A stretch of DNA of 29,264 nucleotides from a virus, in IMG/VR virus record IMGVR_UViG_3300038682_000023, positions 1-29,264 of that record. One strand, written 5' to 3'. Positions within the stretch are counted from its first letter, which is position 1, and the number at the start of each line of letters is the position of its first letter. Below, in pieces: positions 1 to 5,677 of this stretch. The translations under genes were made by a program, and so were the position numbers. The notes below the pieces were generated by a model. The model saw only the letters and a program-made list of their open reading frames with translations. It did no database searches and was not told where the DNA came from.

Positions 1-33
1 CGTGTTCTTGTTTCCCAGTCACGATCGGGGGGG
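1..33. other. Amplification-primer tag and G run at contig edge (artefact)
   Basis: Bases 10-26 read GTTTCCCAGTCACGATC, the fixed tag of a widely used random-priming (SISPA-type) amplification oligo, followed by seven G. Bases 1-13 are the exact reverse complement of bases 144-156, so the edge is a chimera of primer and nearby phage sequence joined through the shared AAAC. This is almost certainly not phage genome. It also implies that the true left neighbour of the phage sequence is unknown. Confidence 0.9.
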
Positions 34-233
34 CTACCTAAACCAAACTGCCAGAAAGGGGTAGAATTACACTCATACAAAATTACAAAATTTCCTACAT
101 GGAAGTTGGGTTGCATACTTGTCGTCTGTTCGATACCTCACAGAAACAAGAACACGAGTTTTACTCATGCTTTGTTTCTACCATAATGTAAATTTTAAGG
201 AATGCGTTAACCGTGGTAGCTACAGCGATAATC

Positions 234-277
234 TTGTTAATGAGAGCTTTAATATATTGTTAATAGGTCATTAACAA
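234..277. repeat. Inverted repeat TTGTTAATGA / TCATTAACAA with a middle copy (operator- or iteron-like)
   Basis: TTGTTAATGA at 234-243 is exactly inverted as TCATTAACAA at 268-277, and a direct partial copy TTGTTAATA lies at 257-265. The repeats sit just upstream of the promoter-like element and the winged-helix gene. Such a layout fits an operator for an autoregulating DNA-binding protein, or iterons for a RepL-like initiator; this is inference. The remainder of the gene-free leader (34-336) holds no reading frame or RNA gene that I can recognise. Confidence 0.5.
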
Positions 278-279
278 TT

Positions 280-311
280 AAGGTTCGTGTAAGGTACTGC
301 TAGGTATAATA
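280..311 (+). promoter_or_regulatory. Promoter-like element P1 (tandem AAGGT boxes + TATAAT)
   Basis: AAGGTTC (280-286) and AAGGTAC (291-297) are 11 nt apart, and a perfect TATAAT (305-310) begins 14 nt after the start of the second box. There is no good TTGACA -35. The RBS GAGGAAGG and the first gene follow. The same spacing recurs at five other positions (1772, 5006, 10871, 15114, 19111). Confidence 0.55.
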
Positions 312-336
312 TAGGAAACAAAGAGGAAGGAAGTAC

Positions 337-735
337 ATGGGAAAAAATGACCTATTTGGTACCAAGTCTCGACGTAAGGAAGGAGTTGTTATGCTTAAGA
401 AAGATGGTAAGTTATATGCGCATATGAAAGACATGACTAAGACGGAAAGAGCGTTACTAGATTATTTGGTAAAAGAGATGGCAGATGACTTAAATACCGT
501 AGTGGTGGGTGGTCCTGTAAGGGTGGAACTATTAGAAGAGTTAGGTATAACAGAAGGTAGTCTAAGAGTATTGCTTAGTAAACTAAAGAAGGAAGGGTTT
601 ATTGATAAGACTGCATTACCTAATGAGTACCTGGTAGACCCTAGGCTTGCCGTAGCAGGGAACGAAGCTGCTGTATATAGGAATATGGAAAAACTAGAAC
701 AAGAATTGAAAGAAAGGAAACGTAATGCAAAGTAA
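337..735 (+). CDS. RepL-like winged-helix DNA-binding protein
   Basis: A 132-residue protein. Residues about 35-95 form a predicted winged helix: a helical segment (TKTERALLDYLVKEM), then ELLEELGITEGSLRVLLSKLKKEGF as helix-turn-helix and a wing. The tail (NEYLVDPRLAVAGNEAAVYRN) resembles the 'xINPxxFxxG' end of RepL-type plasmid replication initiators. It could initiate replication or act as a transcription regulator of the phage; the inverted repeats 60-100 nt upstream are candidate binding sites. The start at 337 follows GAGGAAGG at a normal distance; an internal ATG at 391 (after AAGGAG) would give a shorter form that keeps the whole domain. It overlaps the next gene by 11 nt. Family assignment rests on motif memory, not a search. 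Confidence 0.6.
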   Translation: MGKNDLFGTKSRRKEGVVMLKKDGKLYAHMKDMTKTERALLDYLVKEMADDLNTVVVGGPVRVELLEELGITEGSLRVLLSKLKKEGFIDKTALPNEYLVDPRLAVAGNEAAVYRNMEKLEQELKERKRNAK

Positions 736-919
736 CCAATTCCAGCCAACGGATAAATTGGTGCTAACGGAAGAAGGACTGCAGCCTGTATATAGTAAAG
801 GAAAGTTTAGGTATATAAAGAATGATACCGATGGGTTTACGGTGTATGAACTGGTAGATAGTGGTGCTGTATTAGATAAAGAGGTAGCATTAGATAAGTA
901 TCCGGAGGAAGTACTATGA
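725..919 (+). CDS. Small hypothetical protein (64 aa)
   Basis: Sixty-four residues, acidic, with no membrane segment or recognisable motif. The ATG lies inside the end of the preceding winged-helix gene (11-nt overlap), and the stop overlaps the next ATG at 916 by 4 nt (ATGA-type coupling). AAAGAAAGG upstream serves as the ribosome site. It belongs to a tightly coupled run of small genes ended by the terminator at 1733. Function unknown. Confidence 0.6.
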   Translation: MQSNQFQPTDKLVLTEEGLQPVYSKGKFRYIKNDTDGFTVYELVDSGAVLDKEVALDKYPEEVL

Positions 920-1083
920 ATGAAGAAGAGTACCCGAAGTACGAGGAAATAGTAGAGGTTTACTTAGATAAGAAGGACAATAAGGACTTGTCGGGTAGAA
1001 TGATAGCGAATATGGCGATGGGAGACTTGAAAGAGAAGTATATGGATAGGCTGGTGGATGAGTATCCGGAGTGGCTACTGTGA
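916..1083 (+). CDS. Small hypothetical protein (55 aa)
   Basis: A 55-residue frame starting at ATG 916, ending TGA 1081-1083, with a strong GGAGGA site at 904-909. The protein is highly charged and rich in E, K and Y near its N-terminus (MNEEEYPKYEEIVEVYLDKK) and ends EYPEWLL. It fills the gap between two coupled genes and shares 4-nt overlaps on both sides, which supports that it is translated. No family recognised. Confidence 0.6.
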   Translation: MNEEEYPKYEEIVEVYLDKKDNKDLSGRMIANMAMGDLKEKYMDRLVDEYPEWLL

Positions 1084-1487
1084 AATTAAAGGTGACAAAG
1101 GCTGAGAATAGTGGGAGTGGGATACTGTATATATTAGTTATGGACATAGATGGAGAAGTAGTATATAAGGTAGGGGTGACACAGAGGGACAAGATAGAAG
1201 ATAGGGTATGTGAGATACTAGCTAGTTTCTTCAAGAGTTATCGGTACTTCTGCTGGCTACGACCTAAGCGGTTCAAAAAGACGGAAGATGTGTACGAGAA
1301 GGAAGCTAAAATGCATAAGTATCTAAAAGAGTACCGGTATATTCCAGAGAAGAGGTTTTCTGGAAATACTGAACTGTTTACGGGTATTGCTTTAGATACT
1401 TTGGTAGATTTGTACGAGAAGATAATTGTAGGGGATGAGCCGGCAATAGAGGAGTGGCAGAATGCAATTAAAAGTACAGAAGCCTGA
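1080..1487 (+). CDS. T5orf172 / GIY-YIG-like small protein
   Basis: About 135 residues. The N-terminal half reads ILYILVMDIDGEVVYKVGVTQRD followed by an arginine-containing helix, then a glutamate region (EKEAKMHKYL) and RFSGNTELF near residue 100. That order (Y-I-L...YKVGVT...R...E...H...F-G-TE-F) is typical of the T5orf172 / MUG113 branch of the GIY-YIG nuclease fold. The GTG at 1080 overlaps the previous stop (GTGA) and is spaced 7 nt from GGAG, so I prefer it; an in-frame GTG at 1071 is possible. It may be a nuclease used against host DNA or in phage DNA processing, but the role is unknown. Confidence 0.55.
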   Translation: MKLKVTKAENSGSGILYILVMDIDGEVVYKVGVTQRDKIEDRVCEILASFFKSYRYFCWLRPKRFKKTEDVYEKEAKMHKYLKEYRYIPEKRFSGNTELFTGIALDTLVDLYEKIIVGDEPAIEEWQNAIKSTEA

Positions 1488-1659
1488 GAGGGATCTGGAA
1501 GTGGAACTACGAGAAGAAGAGGCTTGGCTAATAGAGTTGACGGAAGACTTACTGCCTAGGGGGTTTTGGACGGATAGTGAGTGGAGTTGGATTGTGCAGG
1601 AAAAAGGGCGAGTTCGTGCGAAAATTAAGTGGATTAAGAAAGAACTAAGTAAGGCTTAG
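1462..1659 (+). CDS. Small hypothetical protein (65 aa)
   Basis: Sixty-five residues, very rich in E, K, R and W (WTDSEWSWIVQEKGR), predicted mostly helical. It overlaps the end of the preceding gene by 26 nt and has GAGGAGTGGC upstream as ribosome site. It is the last gene before the terminator at 1733-1762. No family recognised. Confidence 0.55.
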   Translation: MQLKVQKPERDLEVELREEEAWLIELTEDLLPRGFWTDSEWSWIVQEKGRVRAKIKWIKKELSKA

Positions 1660-1732
1660 TTATAATAACGGAGAAATACGAACATATCGGCGTAATAGGC
1701 TATTGAAATGATGTTTGTATAAAGAAATTTCA

Positions 1733-1762
1733 CCTCATTACCTCTGGTAGTGGGGTTTTTTT
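1733..1762 (+). terminator. Intrinsic (rho-independent) terminator
   Basis: A 10-bp stem, CCTCATTACC (1733-1742) with GGTAGTGGGG (1746-1755) including two G-U pairs, has a TCT loop and is followed directly by seven T (1756-1762). It is the strongest terminator in the window and separates the left small-gene module from the packaging genes. Confidence 0.9.
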
Positions 1763-1771
1763 ATGCCCGTT

Positions 1772-1803
1772 AAGCAAAGCTTCAATTTAACTTAGATATA
1801 CTA
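1772..1803 (+). promoter_or_regulatory. Promoter-like element P2 (weak match)
   Basis: AAGCAAA (1772-1778), a degenerate second box CAATTTA (1783-1789) and TATACTA (1797-1803) keep the 11/14-nt spacing of the other promoter-like elements. The position, just after a strong terminator and before the packaging genes, makes a promoter expected here. The second box is poor, so confidence is modest. Confidence 0.4.
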
Positions 1804-1828
1804 CGACATAAACATACAGGAGAAAAAA

Positions 1829-2050
1829 ATGAGTAAAGTAAAATTCTACTTTGAGGATGGAAGAACTAAGACTTTTAACTTGGCTGGTAGTACCAGAGGG
1901 TTGAGACATGAGGGTAAGAGGCCCTATATGGCAGCAGTCTATGGACCGGTTATCAGCAGACAACTAGAGATAGCGTTTGTGCAGGAAAGCGTACGACCCG
2001 CAGTACACCCAGAAGGGGTAGTAAAAATAATGAATGGATTAGATAAATGA
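1829..2050 (+). CDS. Small hypothetical protein (73 aa)
   Basis: Seventy-three residues beginning MSKVKFYFEDGRTKTFNLAG, with beta-rich composition and no membrane segment or known motif. AGGAGA lies 7-12 nt before the ATG. It is the first gene after the terminator, and its stop overlaps the start of the probable small terminase (ATGA), so the two are translationally coupled. A packaging-associated role is only suggested by position. Confidence 0.55.
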   Translation: MSKVKFYFEDGRTKTFNLAGSTRGLRHEGKRPYMAAVYGPVISRQLEIAFVQESVRPAVHPEGVVKIMNGLDK

Positions 2051-2763
2051 AAACAATAACTAAAGAAGATATACAGAAAGCACTGCCTAGCCGAAAGGGC
2101 GGAGTGACGGAGGAGATCGTTGAGATAATCAATAGGAGCCAGACAGAGCCTGAATTTCAGGGAGAGAGTCTGTTGCAAACGGCTACTACATATGAGAGAG
2201 TACTACAACAGAACAAAGCAGGGATAAAACAGTATCTAAATGCGATAAGATTTTGTAGTTACTTGATATCGCTAGATGATAACTTTACAGAGGCCTATAA
2301 AAAAGTGTTCTGGGATACGGAGTTTGTTAAGAATAGAATGGACTTGAAGTCAGATGATGGACAGTATAAGGAATTGACTAGTGCCGCTAGTAGGTATAGA
2401 AAGAGTAAACTGGTTGTAGATATACTGACGGTTAGTCAAGTACCGATGCATTTGATGTTTACGGGAATGCAGTATCAAGCAGTGGGGGTGTTACATGAAG
2501 TAATGATGACAGCTAGATTAGATAGAGATAAGATTAATGCAGCTAAGGAGTTGCTAGCAGCGACTAAGGCACCTGAAAACATTAAAATAGACCTGGACGT
2601 AGGGGTAAAAGAAAATAGTGCTATACAGCAGTTAAATGATCAATTGGCGCAATTGGCCGGATCACAGAAGACGCAGTTGGAAGCAGGGAATACTGACTTG
2701 AAAGAGTTGGGAGCGTTGAAAGTAAAAGATGAAGATATGCTAGATGCGGAGGTAATAGGATGA
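2047..2763 (+). CDS. Probable terminase small subunit
   Basis: A 238-residue, largely helical protein directly upstream of the large terminase (only a homing endonuclease intervenes), where the DNA-recognition subunit of the packaging motor normally sits. The C-terminal part (LDRDKINAAKELLAATKAPENIKIDLDVG, about residues 158-186, then a Q/L-rich tail) resembles the end of several podophage and myophage small terminases, which terminate in a segment that contacts TerL or portal. The N-terminal half (about residues 40-110) would carry the DNA-binding helices, but no textbook HTH is obvious. Assignment is mainly from position, size and C-terminal style. Confidence 0.55.
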   Translation: MKTITKEDIQKALPSRKGGVTEEIVEIINRSQTEPEFQGESLLQTATTYERVLQQNKAGIKQYLNAIRFCSYLISLDDNFTEAYKKVFWDTEFVKNRMDLKSDDGQYKELTSAASRYRKSKLVVDILTVSQVPMHLMFTGMQYQAVGVLHEVMMTARLDRDKINAAKELLAATKAPENIKIDLDVGVKENSAIQQLNDQLAQLAGSQKTQLEAGNTDLKELGALKVKDEDMLDAEVIG

Positions 2764-3440
2764 CAATAACCGGGTGTATATACAAGCATACAAGTAAGAC
2801 TACTGGAAAGGCTTACATTGGACAAACAATAAAAGGTATGGGATATCGCTGGAAGTCACACTGCTGGGACGCAGAGAACTGTACGATGCCTAACAACCAC
2901 TTTCACAAAGCAATAAGAAAGTATGGTGATGATGATTGGGAGCATGAGGTACTGGTAGATGACGTACCGCAGGAGTTACTGAATGCGTACGAGCAGAATC
3001 TAATTGAGAAGTATGATACATTCAATAGTGGGTATAACTCGAACATAGGTGGCGGAAGTGCTATAGGGTATAGACATACAGAAGAACAAAAAGCTAAGAT
3101 AGGAGCTACCCATAAAGGTAAGAAGAAGTCTAAAGAGTCTATAGAGAAGCAAAGAAAAGCGCTGATAGGGCGTAAGATGCCAAAAGACCAAAAAGATAAG
3201 CTAATAGAGAAACAAATAGGAACAAAAAGTCACTACTTTACACCATGGTGGATTAGTTATCCAGATGGTACGTATGAAGAGCACCATACAATAACAAAGA
3301 CTGACTATGCAAAACTAAATGGCTGGGATGCTGGGACGTTTAGAGATAGGTTCAGCAAATCTAAGAATGTAGGACACCCTGGTAAACGTGGTGCGTTTAA
3401 GGGTGTCTCTGTAGGAAATATAGGGGAAATATATGAGTAA
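2760..3440 (+). CDS. GIY-YIG homing endonuclease with NUMOD3 repeats
   Basis: A 226-residue free-standing homing endonuclease. The GIY-YIG domain spans about residues 1-100: CIYKHTSKTTGKAYIGQT gives the two-strand signature, R in GYRWKSHC is the expected catalytic arginine, and YEQNLIEKY supplies the catalytic-glutamate helix, followed by GYNSNIGGG. Residues about 100-150 hold NUMOD3-type DNA-binding repeats (HTEEQKAKIGATHKGKK; SKESIEKQRKALIGRK). It sits exactly between the terminase genes and overlaps both (4 and 8 nt), as mobile free-standing endonucleases often do. It is closely similar in its nuclease part to the gene at 17138 (shared HFHxAIxKYG and EVLVD), so the two look like paralogues. 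Confidence 0.9.
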   Translation: MTITGCIYKHTSKTTGKAYIGQTIKGMGYRWKSHCWDAENCTMPNNHFHKAIRKYGDDDWEHEVLVDDVPQELLNAYEQNLIEKYDTFNSGYNSNIGGGSAIGYRHTEEQKAKIGATHKGKKKSKESIEKQRKALIGRKMPKDQKDKLIEKQIGTKSHYFTPWWISYPDGTYEEHHTITKTDYAKLNGWDAGTFRDRFSKSKNVGHPGKRGAFKGVSVGNIGEIYE

Positions 3441-5007
3441 AGAATACCAACCAACAACAGAAGCGCTTAAACTGATTGCGTTTATAAGGGCCGCTGGGAT
3501 AGAAGATAACGCAAATTCGGAAATACACTACCGCTTAGCAGATAAGTACTTCGGAACAGATAAACAGGTGCTGATAGAGAGTTTTAGGGGAAGTGCAAAA
3601 TCTACAATGATGGAGTGGTTTATTATATATGCTGCGGCGATAGGGGAGGTGCCTAACTTCGGACAGGTGGAGTTTATCGCGTTTATCGGGGATAGTGCCG
3701 AGAATGGGTGTAAAAACTTCGCGAGAAACGTAGTTGGGAAGATAGACAAATCGGAGTTCTTACGACAGTTTCTGGAAATAAAAAGAAAAACCGATAATGA
3801 AATAGAGCTGGTAAATAAAGACGGGAAAGAGTTGAATATAAAAACGTATGGTATGAAAACCAATATCAGAGGGGTTAGGTACAAAGGGGTAAGGCCAGAT
3901 ATTGTAATAATGGATGACGTTCAGACCAATGAGAGTTTGACATCAGAAACAATACAGAATACGATTAATGATAATTTCTATAAAGCAATTGTACCGGCAT
4001 TACACCCTACTAGGTATAGAATGTTTGTAATCGGAACTCCAATCTCTGAACGAGATATTTTATTTCAGTTGGCGAACAACCCTAGCTGGGTAGTGCATAA
4101 GTTCCCGATCTGTAACAAGTTTCCGTGTGAAGAGTCGGAGTTTGAAGGGAATTGGACCGATAGGTTTCCCTACGAAGCAGTAAATGACAAATACCAGATG
4201 TACAAATCGTCTGGAAAGGCGCAGGATTTCGCACAAGAGTATATGCTTGAATTGCTTGATTTAAGTGACTTGTTAGTGGAGGAAGATGATATTAGATGGT
4301 TTGACCCTAATATGGTGTTGAAGAATAGGGGGAATTATAACTTTTACATTAGTACGGACTTTGCGACTAGTACTAAGAAGAGTGCCGATTTCAGTACGAT
4401 TGGGATTTGGGCAATATCTAATAATAGTGATTGGTTGCTTGTTGATGGGCAATGTAAGAGACAGACAATGCAAGAGAATATCGAGGACTTGTTTAGATAT
4501 GTACAGAAATGGAAGCCGTTGTCAGTCGGAATTGAGAGTTCTGGACAGCAAGGTGGGTTTATTAGTATATTGGAAGAAATGATGATACAGAGGAATGTGT
4601 GGTTTCAGTTTGCGAAGAAGCCGGGAAGTAAAGATCCGGGAATTAGACCTAATAAGGATAAAGTGCACCGGTTTGTTACTGGGGTTCAACCGAAGTTTAA
4701 GCAGAATAAAGTGTGGTTCCCGAAGCCGGAGTCAGTTGGGAAAAGTAATCCGAGACTGATGGAATTGCTGGAGGAAATGGAACATGAATTAGGTAAGTTT
4801 ACGATGGCTGGAGGCGTTAAGAGTCTGAAGCATGATGATGCTATTGACTTGTTGAATCAGTTAAGTGAGATGGAGATATACGTGCCTAGTGTGGATGCCG
4901 GGATTGATGAGAAGAGTAGCATGGGGCAAGATGGGTTAGTGTGGACTGGTATCTGGGAAGATGACATGGACGAAGACCAGGGAGTTGGTGGAAGTACCGT
5001 ATTTTAA
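3433..5007 (+). CDS. terL: Terminase large subunit (packaging ATPase/nuclease)
   Basis: A 524-residue packaging motor of usual length. The ATPase domain has a Walker A-type loop FRGSAKST (residues 51-58) and a Walker B strand IVIMDD (157-162), followed by the coupling motif region VIGTP (199-203). The RNase H-like nuclease domain has its metal-binding acids in STDFATS (D309), GIESSG (E368) and KHDDAIDLL (D468/D469). It cuts concatemeric phage DNA and drives it into the prohead through the portal. The start follows AGGGGAAATAT and overlaps the homing endonuclease by 8 nt. Unusually, the portal gene is not next but about 10 kb downstream. Confidence 0.95.
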   Translation: MSKEYQPTTEALKLIAFIRAAGIEDNANSEIHYRLADKYFGTDKQVLIESFRGSAKSTMMEWFIIYAAAIGEVPNFGQVEFIAFIGDSAENGCKNFARNVVGKIDKSEFLRQFLEIKRKTDNEIELVNKDGKELNIKTYGMKTNIRGVRYKGVRPDIVIMDDVQTNESLTSETIQNTINDNFYKAIVPALHPTRYRMFVIGTPISERDILFQLANNPSWVVHKFPICNKFPCEESEFEGNWTDRFPYEAVNDKYQMYKSSGKAQDFAQEYMLELLDLSDLLVEEDDIRWFDPNMVLKNRGNYNFYISTDFATSTKKSADFSTIGIWAISNNSDWLLVDGQCKRQTMQENIEDLFRYVQKWKPLSVGIESSGQQGGFISILEEMMIQRNVWFQFAKKPGSKDPGIRPNKDKVHRFVTGVQPKFKQNKVWFPKPESVGKSNPRLMELLEEMEHELGKFTMAGGVKSLKHDDAIDLLNQLSEMEIYVPSVDAGIDEKSSMGQDGLVWTGIWEDDMDEDQGVGGSTVF

Positions 5008-5037
5008 GGTTAATACAAGGTCACTTTAGCTAAAATG
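5006..5037 (+). promoter_or_regulatory. Promoter-like element P3
   Basis: AAGGTTA (5006-5012) and AAGGTCA (5017-5023), 11 nt apart, precede TAAAATG (5031-5037), which starts 14 nt after the second box. It lies in the 55-nt gap after terL, one of few gaps between 1829 and 10866, and fits a start of transcription for the adaptor, fibre and DGR target genes. Confidence 0.55.
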
Positions 5038-5062
5038 TAGGAAAAATAGTCAAGGAGTAGGA

Positions 5063-5677
5063 ATGACGGTACAAGAAGTTATTGATATGGCTAAGTATGG
5101 GGAACTACAGAACTTAGGTACTAGTACTAATGTTAGTCAGATACTTAGTTACCTGAATTTAGGAGTACTGGAGCTGTATAAAAGGTTTCCGTTGAAAGTA
5201 GAGGAGCATATTATTACGTTGGTTGAGGGGCAGAGTATTTATACAATGCCTGCAGATATGATGTGGATAGTGGCAGCATACGAAGAGGTGTCAGAGGATG
5301 ATGCAGTAAGTTATACGAAGATAATACCAATTAATAAGGAAGAAGACGTAAAGAGTTTGAATACGATTAGTTGGAATCAAGTTCAGGTTCCGTTGGTAAC
5401 AAATGGGGCGTATATTTCGGTAATATACGTAGCTGCACCAGAAACGTATACAGAAAATGATTTAGAAGAAACATTGGAAATTCCGTTGCAAATGGTAGAG
5501 GCATTGTTAGGGTATATGGCGTTTAGGGCACATAGTGCGATTAATAGTGGAGATGAAGAAGCTAGGGTCCTGTACCAGGAATTTGAGGCAAGTTGTGATA
5601 GGTTATTGACTAAAGGAATGTTTAATCAAGATGACTTATATATGAGTGATCGTATAAAAGATAAAGGATTCGTATAA
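5063..5677 (+). CDS. Head-tail adaptor-like protein
   Basis: A 204-residue protein beginning MTVQEVIDMAKYGELQNLG, with an early helix ILSYLNLGVLELYKRFPL, a beta region in the middle (HIITLVEGQSIYTMPADMMWIVAAYEE) and a helical C-terminus (LQMVEALLGYMAFRAHSAINSGDEEARVLYQEFEAS). This helix-beta-helix order and length match phage adaptor proteins (DUF6682-like) that bind under the portal ring and join it to the tail. AAGGAG lies 6-11 nt ahead of the ATG. It ends in a 1-nt overlap with the tail fibre gene (TAATG), consistent with a connector-tail unit. Confidence 0.6.
   Translation: MTVQEVIDMAKYGELQNLGTSTNVSQILSYLNLGVLELYKRFPLKVEEHIITLVEGQSIYTMPADMMWIVAAYEEVSEDDAVSYTKIIPINKEEDVKSLNTISWNQVQVPLVTNGAYISVIYVAAPETYTENDLEETLEIPLQMVEALLGYMAFRAHSAINSGDEEARVLYQEFEASCDRLLTKGMFNQDDLYMSDRIKDKGFV

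Noticed and set aside
10-26. M13 (-40) sequencing primer site
   Set aside because: That primer reads GTTTTCCCAGTCACGAC; the bases here match the random-amplification tag GTTTCCCAGTCACGATC better.
4361-4582. Plus-strand ORF within the large terminase gene
   Set aside because: It is fully inside terL in another frame, without ribosome site or plausible protein features.
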